From Gemmatimonadales bacterium UBA4718 (GTDB lineage Bacteria; Gemmatimonadota; Gemmatimonadetes; Gemmatimonadales; Gemmatimonadaceae): a DNA stretch of 16,503 nucleotides. Below the pieces are notes generated by a model. It did not search any database. It saw only the letters and a list, made by a program, of their open reading frames with translations, and was not told the origin of the DNA. The DNA lies in NCBI GenBank assembly GCA_002404375.1, contig DHJO01000126.1, positions 1-16,503 of the forward strand. Reading direction: 5' to 3'. Every line of letters begins with the position of its first letter. The stretch's first letter is position 1. This document shows positions 7,226 to 15,700 of the stretch, piece by piece. The translations under genes and the position numbers were made by a program.

Positions 7226-7939
7226 TTACCGAAGCCGGTTTGCCAATTCGGTGAGGTGATCCGCTGCTTCCGTAATCGGTTTGGCGCCGGTGAGCGCAGC
7301 CTGGTCCAGCGCGGGTAGTTTCGGCTCTCGCTGCGAGTTTCTGATGCCGAGTCGTTTGCGAAGCTCGTTGCGAAAGGCGATGGCAGGGCCGTAGAATCGG
7401 TCGCGATAGGCGCGCCAGGTTGTGAGATGCCGCTGAATCAGCACCGTGCTCTCGCGATCGAGCTCCTTGTCGCGTTCCTCCTCCGACAGAGTTTCGAGCG
7501 CGCGTGGACTGAGCAGAGTGCTCACGTAAGCGCCATCACTTCCCGCCTCGAAGGTCCGCATCGCTTCCGCGAGCTGGAGGGTTCCCTCTTTCAACACAGG
7601 CGCGGGCACCACACGCAGCTGCTCGACGAGGGGATCGATTTCCGGCGCGATCGGCGGGGCGGGCGCTTCCTCACGAAATCCCATGTCCACCGGCTGGGGC
7701 ACGGTGAGCAGCAGCCAGAAGAATTCCGCCGCGGTCACGACGAGATACGATAACGCCAGAAGGCCAGTGACTCTCGCACCGGCCGGCCACGATCTGAAGA
7801 CTCCATGCCCCGTCCACAGAACGTTGAGGACGGAGATCACGACGCATCCGGCGACCTTGGTCGGTTGGAGCAGCGGAAGCTGTTGCCAGGCGAGCGGAGA
7901 GACGCGTCGCCAATTTCGATTGCGGAGAGGAAGACTCAC
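7226..7939 (-). CDS. Two-TM membrane protein of unknown function
   Basis: A 237-residue protein I do not recognise. A basic N terminus (RNRNWRRV) is followed by two predicted membrane segments, about 28-50 and 57-80 (AALSYLVV-like, ending AAEFFWLLLTV). A Pro-rich linker (PAPPIAPEIDP, about 93-103) then leads to a charged helical soluble domain (about 103-200, with EEERDKELDRESTVLIQR). The basic N terminus suggests a cytoplasmic N end, and with two segments the C-terminal domain would also be cytoplasmic. The start is GTG at 7939 with no good Shine-Dalgarno sequence. The gene lies 99 bp downstream of the histidine kinase on the same strand and three bases upstream of the GNAT gene, so the three may form an operon. 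Membrane tethering of a helical regulatory or stress domain is speculation. Confidence 0.8.
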   Translation of the reverse strand: MSLPLRNRNWRRVSPLAWQQLPLLQPTKVAGCVVISVLNVLWTGHGVFRSWPAGARVTGLLALSYLVVTAAEFFWLLLTVPQPVDMGFREEAPAPPIAPEIDPLVEQLRVVPAPVLKEGTLQLAEAMRTFEAGSDGAYVSTLLSPRALETLSEEERDKELDRESTVLIQRHLTTWRAYRDRFYGPAIAFRNELRKRLGIRNSQREPKLPALDQAALTGAKPITEAADHLTELANRLR

Positions 7940-8038
7940 TGGTAAGAGACTGTTTCTCAGACGGGTGAGTCACGGGTTTTTGTGTGTTCGCCAGGCCCGA
8001 ATACAGGCGGTGTTATCCCTGAGTCCGCGTCGCGGCCG

Positions 8039-9106
8039 CTAATGCTCGGGCCAGATCTCCGCGGCGCGCGGGAGCGTGAAGGAAAACGTAGTTCCGGCTC
8101 CGACGTGGCTCTCGCACCAGATTCGCCCGCCATGGGCTTCGACGACACCCTTCGCGATCGCCAGTCCGAGCCCCACCCCGCGGTTATCAGAATTACGCGC
8201 CTGCCAGAAATTGTCGAACAGGTGTTCGATGTCTGCGGGCGCTATCCCGGGACCCGTGTCGATTACCTGTATGACTATTCGCTCATTCTCCGGAGCGGCC
8301 TTGAGAGTCACCGTCCCATCGGATGGAGTGAACTTGATGGCGTTGCCCACGATGTTGCCGACGATTTGTGAAACCCGCAAAGAATCCGCGCGCACCGCAA
8401 TGCTATCACCAGGCCAAATCACATCGAGGTGAATCTGGCGCTTCTCTGCCTCGGGGCGAAACGTCTCGTCAGCCTGTCTGAAAATCGTGTTTACTGCCAG
8501 GGTCTCCAGATCGAGCGGGACCTTGCCGGACTGCAGGCGGACTGTGTCGAGCAGATCGCCAATCAGCCGGTTCATCTGCCTGCCGGCACGCAGCGCAACT
8601 TCAACCAGCTCCTTGCGACGCCCGCGATCGAGCTCCTCTTCGAGCATGAGATCCGTCGTCGTGATGAGAAGGTTGAGCGGGTTTCTCAGATCGTGGGCGA
8701 CAACGCCCAGCACTCGCTTCAATTCACCGGAGCGCGATTCCGCCAACGTGAGCGCCCGGTGAAGCGCCTCCATAGTAGTGGTAATCGTCGCCGCCACGAC
8801 TATAAAGGCGATGATCTCCATTGCCTCGATGCGATCCACCGCGAGCGACGCACCCGGCACGAGGAAATTGAGGTCGATGAGAAGAAGCGACAGAGCCGTT
8901 GCCAACGCGCTTGGGCCAATGCCGCCATACCACGCTGAGATGGCAACAGCGGGCACGAAAAACAGAAAGCTCGGCGCTGGCCCATATCGCCGAAGGGCCA
9001 TCGTTGCCGCGAGCGCCATCCCGGTAACGGTGAGCGCCAGCGCGTATCGCGGCACCGACGATCGAATGCCTTTGGCGCGTGGGTGAGACTCGAGCACATG
9101 CATCAT
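8039..9106 (-). CDS. Membrane sensor histidine kinase with DUF4118-like (KdpD-type) membrane region
   Basis: A sensor kinase of 355 residues when started at the ATG at 9106. In the longer frame from 9229 (396 residues, used here for numbering), four membrane segments lie at about 61-80, 85-102, 105-124 and 135-152, resembling the DUF4118 four-helix module of KdpD-type sensors. The HisKA H-box VVAHDLRNPLN follows, with the phospho-acceptor His179. The HATPase domain has an N-box (IVGNIVGNAIKFTP, 289-302), G1 (DTGPGI, 324-329), F (FDNFW, 338-342) and G2 (GVGLGLAIA, 351-359). No long extracytoplasmic loop is visible, so it may sense within the membrane. No response regulator gene is in the window, making it an orphan here. 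The shorter start is chosen because a TGATATAAT promoter element lies between the two candidates and the extra 41 residues look unlike this family. Confidence 0.93.
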   Translation of the reverse strand: MMHVLESHPRAKGIRSSVPRYALALTVTGMALAATMALRRYGPAPSFLFFVPAVAISAWYGGIGPSALATALSLLLIDLNFLVPGASLAVDRIEAMEIIAFIVVAATITTTMEALHRALTLAESRSGELKRVLGVVAHDLRNPLNLLITTTDLMLEEELDRGRRKELVEVALRAGRQMNRLIGDLLDTVRLQSGKVPLDLETLAVNTIFRQADETFRPEAEKRQIHLDVIWPGDSIAVRADSLRVSQIVGNIVGNAIKFTPSDGTVTLKAAPENERIVIQVIDTGPGIAPADIEHLFDNFWQARNSDNRGVGLGLAIAKGVVEAHGGRIWCESHVGAGTTFSFTLPRAAEIWPEH

Positions 9107-9209
9107 CTTGAACTGAGTACGTGCGTTGGGACCGTTCCGTTGACGCGACTGCCGATGATCGCGCCGGTGATAACCGGTTGAGGTGATCTGACGCCTCGCC
9201 GTCACCGCG

Positions 9210-9218
9210 ATTATATCA
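9210..9218 (-). promoter_or_regulatory. Extended -10 promoter element for the histidine kinase operon
   Basis: On the minus strand these bases read TGATATAAT, a perfect TGn plus TATAAT extended -10. No good -35 is seen, as is usual for this class. Transcription would start near 9203, leaving a leader of about 95 bases before the kinase ATG at 9106. On the + strand the same region offers TATATC (9212-9217) with CTGACG (9188-9193) 18 bp upstream, a weaker candidate promoter for the divergent hydrolase gene. The two would overlap and could compete. Confidence 0.5.
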
Positions 9219-9243
9219 GATGTGGGCACTACAAGGAGCGGAA

Positions 9244-9924
9244 ATGGACCCGAAGCGCACGGCCGTCGTTCTCATCGAGTACCAGAACGATTTCACCTCC
9301 GAAGGCGGCACACTCCACGACGCCGTCAAGCCGGTGATGAACTCGACCAACATGCTCGCCAACACGTTGGAGATGGTGAAGAAGGCGCGGGAGCTTGGCG
9401 CGACAATCGTACACGCGCCGATCACCTTCACCGACGACTACCACGAGCTCACGTCCGAGCCCTACGGAATCCTCAAGGGCGTAGTCGATTCGAAATCGTT
9501 CAGGAAGGGAAGTTGGGGATCAGAGATCGTCGAGGAGCTTACGCCGGAGCCGCAGGACATCGTCATCGAGGGAAAACGCGGACTTGATGGTTTCGCGAGC
9601 ACCAATCTCGATTTCGTTCTGCGCAGCCGTGGGATCACCGACATTGCTCTGGGTGGCTTTCTCACCAACTGTTGCGTGGAATCGACGATGCGAACCGGAT
9701 ACGAGAAGGGCTACAACGTCGTTACGTTGAAGGACTGCACCGCGGCGTTGAGCGAGGAAGAGCAGAAGGCTGCCGTCGAGAAGAACTATCCGATGTTCTC
9801 CCGTCCGATGGACCACAACGAGTTCATTGCCGAGCTGGGCGGCAAGGAGACGGCGGCGGGTGCGAAAACTGGACGCGGCTACACGACCGACGCCGGCCAG
9901 CCATCGATGGACGCGCCGGCCTAG
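9244..9924 (+). CDS. Isochorismatase-family cysteine hydrolase
   Basis: A 226-residue cytoplasmic enzyme of the isochorismatase-like alpha/beta hydrolase family, whose members cleave amides such as nicotinamide, ureidoacrylate and carbamoyl compounds. The catalytic triad is visible: Asp16 in IEYQNDF, Lys111 in IEGKRG, and Cys144 in TNCCVEST, which is the nucleophile position. The cis-peptide region GGFLTN precedes it. The substrate is not predictable, and I do not assign nicotinamidase or RutB. The last 28 residues or so are polar and Gly/Ala-rich, probably a flexible tail. The ATG at 9244 is chosen over one at 9220 because AAGGAG sits five bases upstream and the family homology begins immediately. 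The stop lies in a CTAG shared with the stop of the convergent Asp-box gene. Confidence 0.92.
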   Translation: MDPKRTAVVLIEYQNDFTSEGGTLHDAVKPVMNSTNMLANTLEMVKKARELGATIVHAPITFTDDYHELTSEPYGILKGVVDSKSFRKGSWGSEIVEELTPEPQDIVIEGKRGLDGFASTNLDFVLRSRGITDIALGGFLTNCCVESTMRTGYEKGYNVVTLKDCTAALSEEEQKAAVEKNYPMFSRPMDHNEFIAELGGKETAAGAKTGRGYTTDAGQPSMDAPA

Positions 9925-12791
9925 ACGACCTTCCGCGGGTCCGGCTTTACCGTGAACGGCTGGCTGTAGCTCTTCCCGTTCACGGTGAGCTTCGCGGTGA
10001 AATCGCCGACGTAGTGCCGGTCCAGCGGACCGCCTTCGTCCGGAGGCGGCGCGCCGCGAGGTCTCGGTCGCAGAGCATTCCACGTCACGCGATGCATGCC
10101 CGCGCTTGCAGATGGCAGCTCGGGACGAGTCTGCCATAGCGGAGATACGCGCGGAATGCCGGTGGGTTGCGTTGCCGCTTCGACAACCCGCGCGCGCTGC
10201 GCGTTGGGATCGCTCGATAACGTCTGCACCACTGCTCCGCTCGCATCGAGGATCTCGATCACGACGGGCGCGCTCGACGCATCCTTCAGATAGTAGTCGA
10301 TCGCCACGCCGCTGGGCGGATTCTCGGCGTGCGGCTCGTCTTTCTGCAGCGGAGTTCCGTTGTCGGTCCCTTCGATGAAGTTGATCGTGTCGGCCGGCTT
10401 GAACAGGTGAGCGTCCTCGCGTGCAACAGCGTCGCTCAATTGTCTCAACGAGCTGATATCGTCGATCACCCAGAACCCGCGGCCGTGCGTCGCAAGTATG
10501 AGGTCGTTGCCATAGATCTCGAAGTCGCGCATCGACGTCACCGGCAGATTGAGCTGAAGCGACTGCCAGTTGTCCCCATCATCGAAAGAGATGTGAACAC
10601 CACGCTCGGTGCCGGCGACCAGCAGCCCGCGACGCCGTGGATCTTCCTTCACCGAGTGTACGTACACGCCTGAAGGCAAACCCTTCGTGATCTTCTGCCA
10701 CGTCTTGCCCGTGTCGCGCGTGCGGTAGATGTACGGCTCGAAATCCTGGAGCTGGTGGCGGTCCACGCTCGCGTAAGCGGTGCTCGGATCGAAGTGCGAA
10801 GCCTCGATCATCGTCACTCTGCTCCATGGCGCTATCGCGCCCGGCGTGACATTCTGCCAGCTCTTTCCGTCGTCGGGCGTGAGCTGGATGTATCCGTCAT
10901 CGGTGCCAATCCATAGCAGCGGTGCCCGCAAAGGCGAGGGGGCGATCGTAAAGATCACTCCTCGCTTGCCGTTGCGATCGACCGCGGCCGCCGTGGTCGG
11001 ATCCAGCGTGGGCGGAACGACAATCTCGGGGCGCGTGAGATCGGGGCTGATCTGCGTCCATGTCTTCGCGCCGTCGGTGGTCTTGAACAGAAACTGCGTC
11101 GCGTAATAGAGTGACCGCGCGTCTGCCTTGGAGAAGACCAACGGTTGCGTCCAGTCGCCGCGCGCCGGCTCGGAACCCCTCGGGCTCACAGTACTTTCGA
11201 TCGGAATGTTGGCGTCCAGATTCCAGCGCTGTCCGTTACCGCCATAGACGACGCCGGGATTGAGCGGATCGCCCGCGGTGTAACCGCTCTCGCCTCCCGG
11301 CGCGATCGGCTCCCAATCATGCATGGACATCTGGGAAAACTTTCCGCGCGAGCGGACTGCGATGGCTCCAGAATCCTGCTGTGCGCCAGTCACCCAGTAC
11401 GGAAAACGATAGTCGACGGAGGGGTGATAGATCTGCGCCGTCGGCTGATTGAGCCACGAGCTCCACGTGACATCGCGCGGATCATCCGCCCGGGCGTTAC
11501 GGGTGATGACAGCTCCCTGATCGCTGGCAACGATCATCGTGTTCGGATCGTCTGGCGATATCCACGGCTGATGGTAGTCGTCACCGCCCGGTGATCCGCG
11601 AAGAACGACCCAGGTCTTTCCGCCATCCTTCGTTCGATTGACGGCAACGTTCGGCACGTAGACGATGTCGGGATTCTGCGGGTCAACCGTCAACTTCTCG
11701 AAGTACCAACCGCGTCCCCACAGCGCAGGATCGTTGGACAAGCGAGTCCATGTCGCGCCGGCGTCGTCGGAGCGAAAGAATCCTCCCTCCCCTGGCGGAG
11801 TGGACGGAGGCGCGGCCGCCAGGGCGGACGCTCCGAGTGGTGGCTCAAGCGGTGGAATCGGGTTGGGCACTCCCCAATCCACCGCTGCGTAAATGCGACT
11901 CGGATTCGTCGGCGCGATTGCGATGCCGGTTCTTCCTATTCCTGTCTGCGGCAATCCGTTGGTGAGCTGTGCCCATGTGCTCCCGCCATCAGTCGACTTA
12001 AAGATTCCCCCGCCTGGTCCATTCGTCGGAGCGTAGGTGAACCAGGGCGGACGCCGCGTGTTCCAGAGTCCGGCATACACGACGCTCGAGTTCGACGGGT
12101 CGATCACCACTTCGACCGCGCCCACATTGTCGTCGCCGAGTACCTTCTGCCAACTTTGTCCACCATCTCTCGAGCGGAAGATTCCGCGCTCTTTGTTGGC
12201 CGCGTAAAGCTTACCGATCGCCGCGACGAAAACGTTGTTCGGATTTTTCGGATCGATCGCGATCTTGCCGATGTGGTGCGTCTCGTCGAGCCCGAGGTGT
12301 CGCCACGTCTGCCCGGCATCGACTGATTTGTATACGCCGTTACCGTAACCGACGGAATCACGGAGCGTCGATTCTCCGCTTCCCACGTAGATCGTGTTGG
12401 GCTGGGACGGCGCGACTGCGATCGCGCCAATCGATGCGGTCGGTTGGGAATCGAAGATCGGCGTCCACACTCGACCACCGTCGATGGTTTTCCAGACCCC
12501 GCCGTTTACCGCGCCGAAGTAGAACTCGTTCGGACGGCCGGGAACTCCCGTCGCGGCCGCGACTCGGCCGCCGCGGAATGGGCCGAGCATGCGCCAGCGC
12601 AGTCCCGAGTACAGGTCTGTCCGCACAGGCGCGGTGAGAATGCCACGGTCGAGATCTTCCTCGGCGACGGAAAACGCACGCTCGCTCCGAAAGACATCCC
12701 GAAGCCGAGGATTGATGACAGAGAAGGCAAGCCCGTACTGACCGGCGCGGACGAGGAAGTCCCTCCGGGAAAAGTCTGGCGGTTCCGTCAC
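9921..12791 (-). CDS. Asp-box (sortilin/BNR-like) propeller protein with N-terminal twin-arginine motif
   Basis: A 956-residue protein built almost entirely of beta-propeller blades, with at least ten Asp-boxes, e.g. KTIDGGRVW (101), KSVDAGQTW (155), RSRDGGQSW (206), KSTDGGSTW (265), RTKDGGKTW (386), KTTDGAKTW (570) and RTRDTGKTW (690). SRRDFLVRAG at 8-17 matches the twin-arginine export motif, though the hydrophobic stretch after it is weak. Residues from about 308 to 337 form a Pro/Ala-rich insert between blades. After the conserved ATHGRGFWVIDD (767-778) a beta-sandwich-like tail ends the protein. No cysteine is present. GTG at 12791 is chosen because it overlaps the upstream stop as GTGA and places the Tat motif at the N terminus. 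Databases often call such proteins glycosyl hydrolases or sialidases, but Asp-boxes do not show catalysis. A paralogue lies immediately upstream. Function unknown. Confidence 0.9.
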   Translation of the reverse strand: MTEPPDFSRRDFLVRAGQYGLAFSVINPRLRDVFRSERAFSVAEEDLDRGILTAPVRTDLYSGLRWRMLGPFRGGRVAAATGVPGRPNEFYFGAVNGGVWKTIDGGRVWTPIFDSQPTASIGAIAVAPSQPNTIYVGSGESTLRDSVGYGNGVYKSVDAGQTWRHLGLDETHHIGKIAIDPKNPNNVFVAAIGKLYAANKERGIFRSRDGGQSWQKVLGDDNVGAVEVVIDPSNSSVVYAGLWNTRRPPWFTYAPTNGPGGGIFKSTDGGSTWAQLTNGLPQTGIGRTGIAIAPTNPSRIYAAVDWGVPNPIPPLEPPLGASALAAAPPSTPPGEGGFFRSDDAGATWTRLSNDPALWGRGWYFEKLTVDPQNPDIVYVPNVAVNRTKDGGKTWVVLRGSPGGDDYHQPWISPDDPNTMIVASDQGAVITRNARADDPRDVTWSSWLNQPTAQIYHPSVDYRFPYWVTGAQQDSGAIAVRSRGKFSQMSMHDWEPIAPGGESGYTAGDPLNPGVVYGGNGQRWNLDANIPIESTVSPRGSEPARGDWTQPLVFSKADARSLYYATQFLFKTTDGAKTWTQISPDLTRPEIVVPPTLDPTTAAAVDRNGKRGVIFTIAPSPLRAPLLWIGTDDGYIQLTPDDGKSWQNVTPGAIAPWSRVTMIEASHFDPSTAYASVDRHQLQDFEPYIYRTRDTGKTWQKITKGLPSGVYVHSVKEDPRRRGLLVAGTERGVHISFDDGDNWQSLQLNLPVTSMRDFEIYGNDLILATHGRGFWVIDDISSLRQLSDAVAREDAHLFKPADTINFIEGTDNGTPLQKDEPHAENPPSGVAIDYYLKDASSAPVVIEILDASGAVVQTLSSDPNAQRARVVEAATQPTGIPRVSPLWQTRPELPSASAGMHRVTWNALRPRPRGAPPPDEGGPLDRHYVGDFTAKLTVNGKSYSQPFTVKPDPRKVV

Positions 12792-15700
12792 TGTCCGCCT
12801 TTCCCGACAGCCTCCCAGTCCTGACGCGTGATCAGAACTATCGGTTGCAGGTTCTTCGTGCCGAGCTCGGTGTTGAGCGCGGCGAGATCCTTTGCCGACC
12901 ACGCGTCAAACGCGGCGACTACATCGGACAACTCATGACCGATTGCGACGGTTCGATCGAGTTGCATCTGTGATGGCCGCCCATCGTAGAAGACAACAGC
13001 ACTATACAGGTCGGCGAGATTCTCACGAAGTCTCTCCTCACCGGTGATCATGCCGCCTTCCTTCGTGGCTACAATCTTCTTGCGCAGCACATCAGCCGCG
13101 GCTGACGCGTCGCGCAGTCTCTGCGCCAGCGCGTCACCGGCCGGTAGCTTCGACGCCCGATCAGCGAGCGCAGCTCGAACCCCGTTCATCCGCTCGACCG
13201 CAAAGGACATATCGCCCAGCAGTGCAACGAGTCTGTTGGCGAGGGCGAATTGCGCCTGACGATCAGCGAGCGTGTGCGTCGTGCGTGGATCGGGGACGAG
13301 CTGGAGCGGCAGCGTGTAGACCTTGTCGTCCTTGGTCATCTTCACCGTGTAGGTGCCGGGCAGAACCCGCGGACCGAAGGCGGCGCCGAACGCGGCGCTG
13401 GCGGCGGGCGGAACTTTGGGCGGTTTCAGACGCATGGACCACCGCACTCTGCTCAGGCCGCGACGCTTCGTGCTCGGCACGGTGCCTACGAGCTTACCCG
13501 CTGCGTCAAGCACTTCGATCTTCATGTCGCCGAAGATGTGGCGCTTTTTCAGGTAGTAGGTGATGACCGCAGCGTCGGTAGGGTTGTCACCCGTGTACGA
13601 CGCATCGCCGTTCGCCCACCCGCCCTGGGCGGGAATCTTAAGGACGGTCGGACGCGCGCGAATGAAGACTACATCGCTCGCCAGAGTTGCGGGTGTGAGG
13701 GCGCGAAGAGGCGTGATGTCGTCGATTATCCAGATCCCGCGACCGTGCGTGGCTATGACCAGGTCGTTGTCGCGCGGGTGAATCGCCAGATCGCGCACGG
13801 CGACAGCGGGGAAATCGCCACCCCTGTAGCGCGACCACTGCGCGCCGCCATCGAGCGACACCCAAAGCCCGAATTCCGTGCCAAGGAACAGCAGATTCGG
13901 GTTGACGAGGTCCTCCTTGATCACGTGAGCGTACCCGCGCACCGGACTGCCCGGCGCGATGACGGACTTCCACGTCTTTCCGTAGTCCGTTGACTTGTAC
14001 GCGTAGGGACGCATGTCTCCGAAGGTGTGAAGATCGAAGGTCGCGTAGATGGTGCCGTCGTTGAAATGGCTCGGGTCGACGTATGACACCCACGCGGATT
14101 TCGGCAGATTCGGGACGTTGGCCACGACGTTCGTCCAGGTTTTTCCACCATCGCGGGTGACTTGCAGATTCCCGTCATCCGTCCCCGCCCAGATCACTTT
14201 CGCGGTCCTTGGCGATTCGGCGATCGCATAGATCGTCGTGTGCATTTCCGCCGCGGAGTTGTCGACGGTGACCCCGCCGGACTGCTCCTGTAGCTGCTTG
14301 GCAGGATCGTTCGTCGTGAGGTCGGGTGAGATGCGATCCCAGGTCTGCCCAAAATCCTTCGTGCGATACAGATACTGGGAACCGATGTACACCGTGCCGT
14401 TGTTCGTTGGACTCACGTGGATCGGCGTATTCCAATTGAAGCGCTCCTTTCCTTCCTTGTATCGAGGCAGCGGTTTGAGCGGACGCGTCTCGTGGGTTTT
14501 TCTGTTGACGCGGCCAATCTCTCCTCCCTGCGCTTCGGCGTAGAGATAATTCTGATCGGTGGGATCGACGAACATCCAGAATCCGTCGCCGCCATACATG
14601 TTCTCCCAGCGGCTGTTGGTGATGCCGCCCGGATATTCCGAGTCGCCAACCCACGAGCTGTTGTCCTGGAGTCCGCCGTATACGTGATACGGACGATCGT
14701 TGTCGAGGCTGACGTGATAGAACTGCGAGATCGGAAGGTTGTCACCCTTCCACCACTTGTTGCCGGCGTCGTACGAATACCACACGCCGCCGTCGTCGCC
14801 GGTGATCAGATGATCCGTGCTGCTCGGGTCGATCCACACGTCGTGGAAATCGCCGTGTGCGCCGTTGCCGATGCCGCTGAAGCTCTGGCCGCCGTCGGAG
14901 CTGACGACGAGCGGACCGTCCGGCTTGTAGATGCGGTTCTCGTTCTTGGGATCCACGATGAGATTCGCGAAATAGAACGGCCGCCAGATCATCGCCTGGC
15001 TTCTGTCACGCATCTCCCAGGTGCGGCCGCCGTCTGCCGACCGGTAGAGCGCGTTCTTCGGCGGGGCTGCCTCGATAAACGCGTAGACGACACTCGGGTT
15101 CGACGGCGCGATCGCAACCGCTATCCGACCCCACGGTTTTGCTGGAAGCCCGCTCGCGCTCGAGGCGTTCAGATCGTTCCATGTCGCGCCGCCGTCAGTG
15201 CTCTTGAACAAGCCGCTCCCGCTCGGCGCGGTCTCGCCGTCTCCGCCGGAGCGGAACGTCCAACCCTTGCGACGGAAGTCCCACATGCCGGCAAACAGCG
15301 TTTTCGGATTCTTGGCGTCCATCGACATCATGGAGCAGCCGGTTGACGCGTTGGGTCCTTTGAGGACTTTCGTCCAGCTCTGTCCGCCGTTGGTCGTCTT
15401 GTAAACGCCACGGTCTTCGCTATCGCTCCACAGCTTGCCCGGAACGCAGGCGTAGACAGTGTTTGGATCTGACGGGTCAACAAGGATCTTGGCGATGCGC
15501 TCCGACTCCCTGAGACCCATGTTGGTCCAGTTGTCTCCGCCATCGACCGATTTGTAGATGCCATCGCCGATCGAGACGCTGTTGCGCGTCCATGCTTCGC
15601 CGCTGCCGACCCAGATCACTTTGGGGTTGGTGGGATCGATCGCAACTGCCCCGATTGACTGCACCGGCTCCTTGTCGAATACCGGCTTGTAAGTGGTCCC

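Noticed and set aside
9107..9229. N-terminal extension of the histidine kinase from an ATG at 9229
   Set aside because: The 41 extra residues are His/Arg/Gln-rich and non-conserved in style, and the start lies upstream of the TGATATAAT element.
12792..12902. N-terminal extension of the 956-aa propeller from a start at 12902
   Set aside because: It would overlap the upstream gene by over 100 bp and bury the twin-arginine motif; the GTG in the GTGA overlap fits better.
13250..13993. 247-residue + frame opposite the 1056-aa propeller gene
   Set aside because: Antisense of a repeat protein with clear Asp-boxes; no domain of its own.
14417..15346. 309-residue + frame opposite the 1056-aa propeller gene
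   Set aside because: Long only because the opposite strand avoids certain codons in GC-rich sequence; Val/Arg/Ala-rich and without motif.
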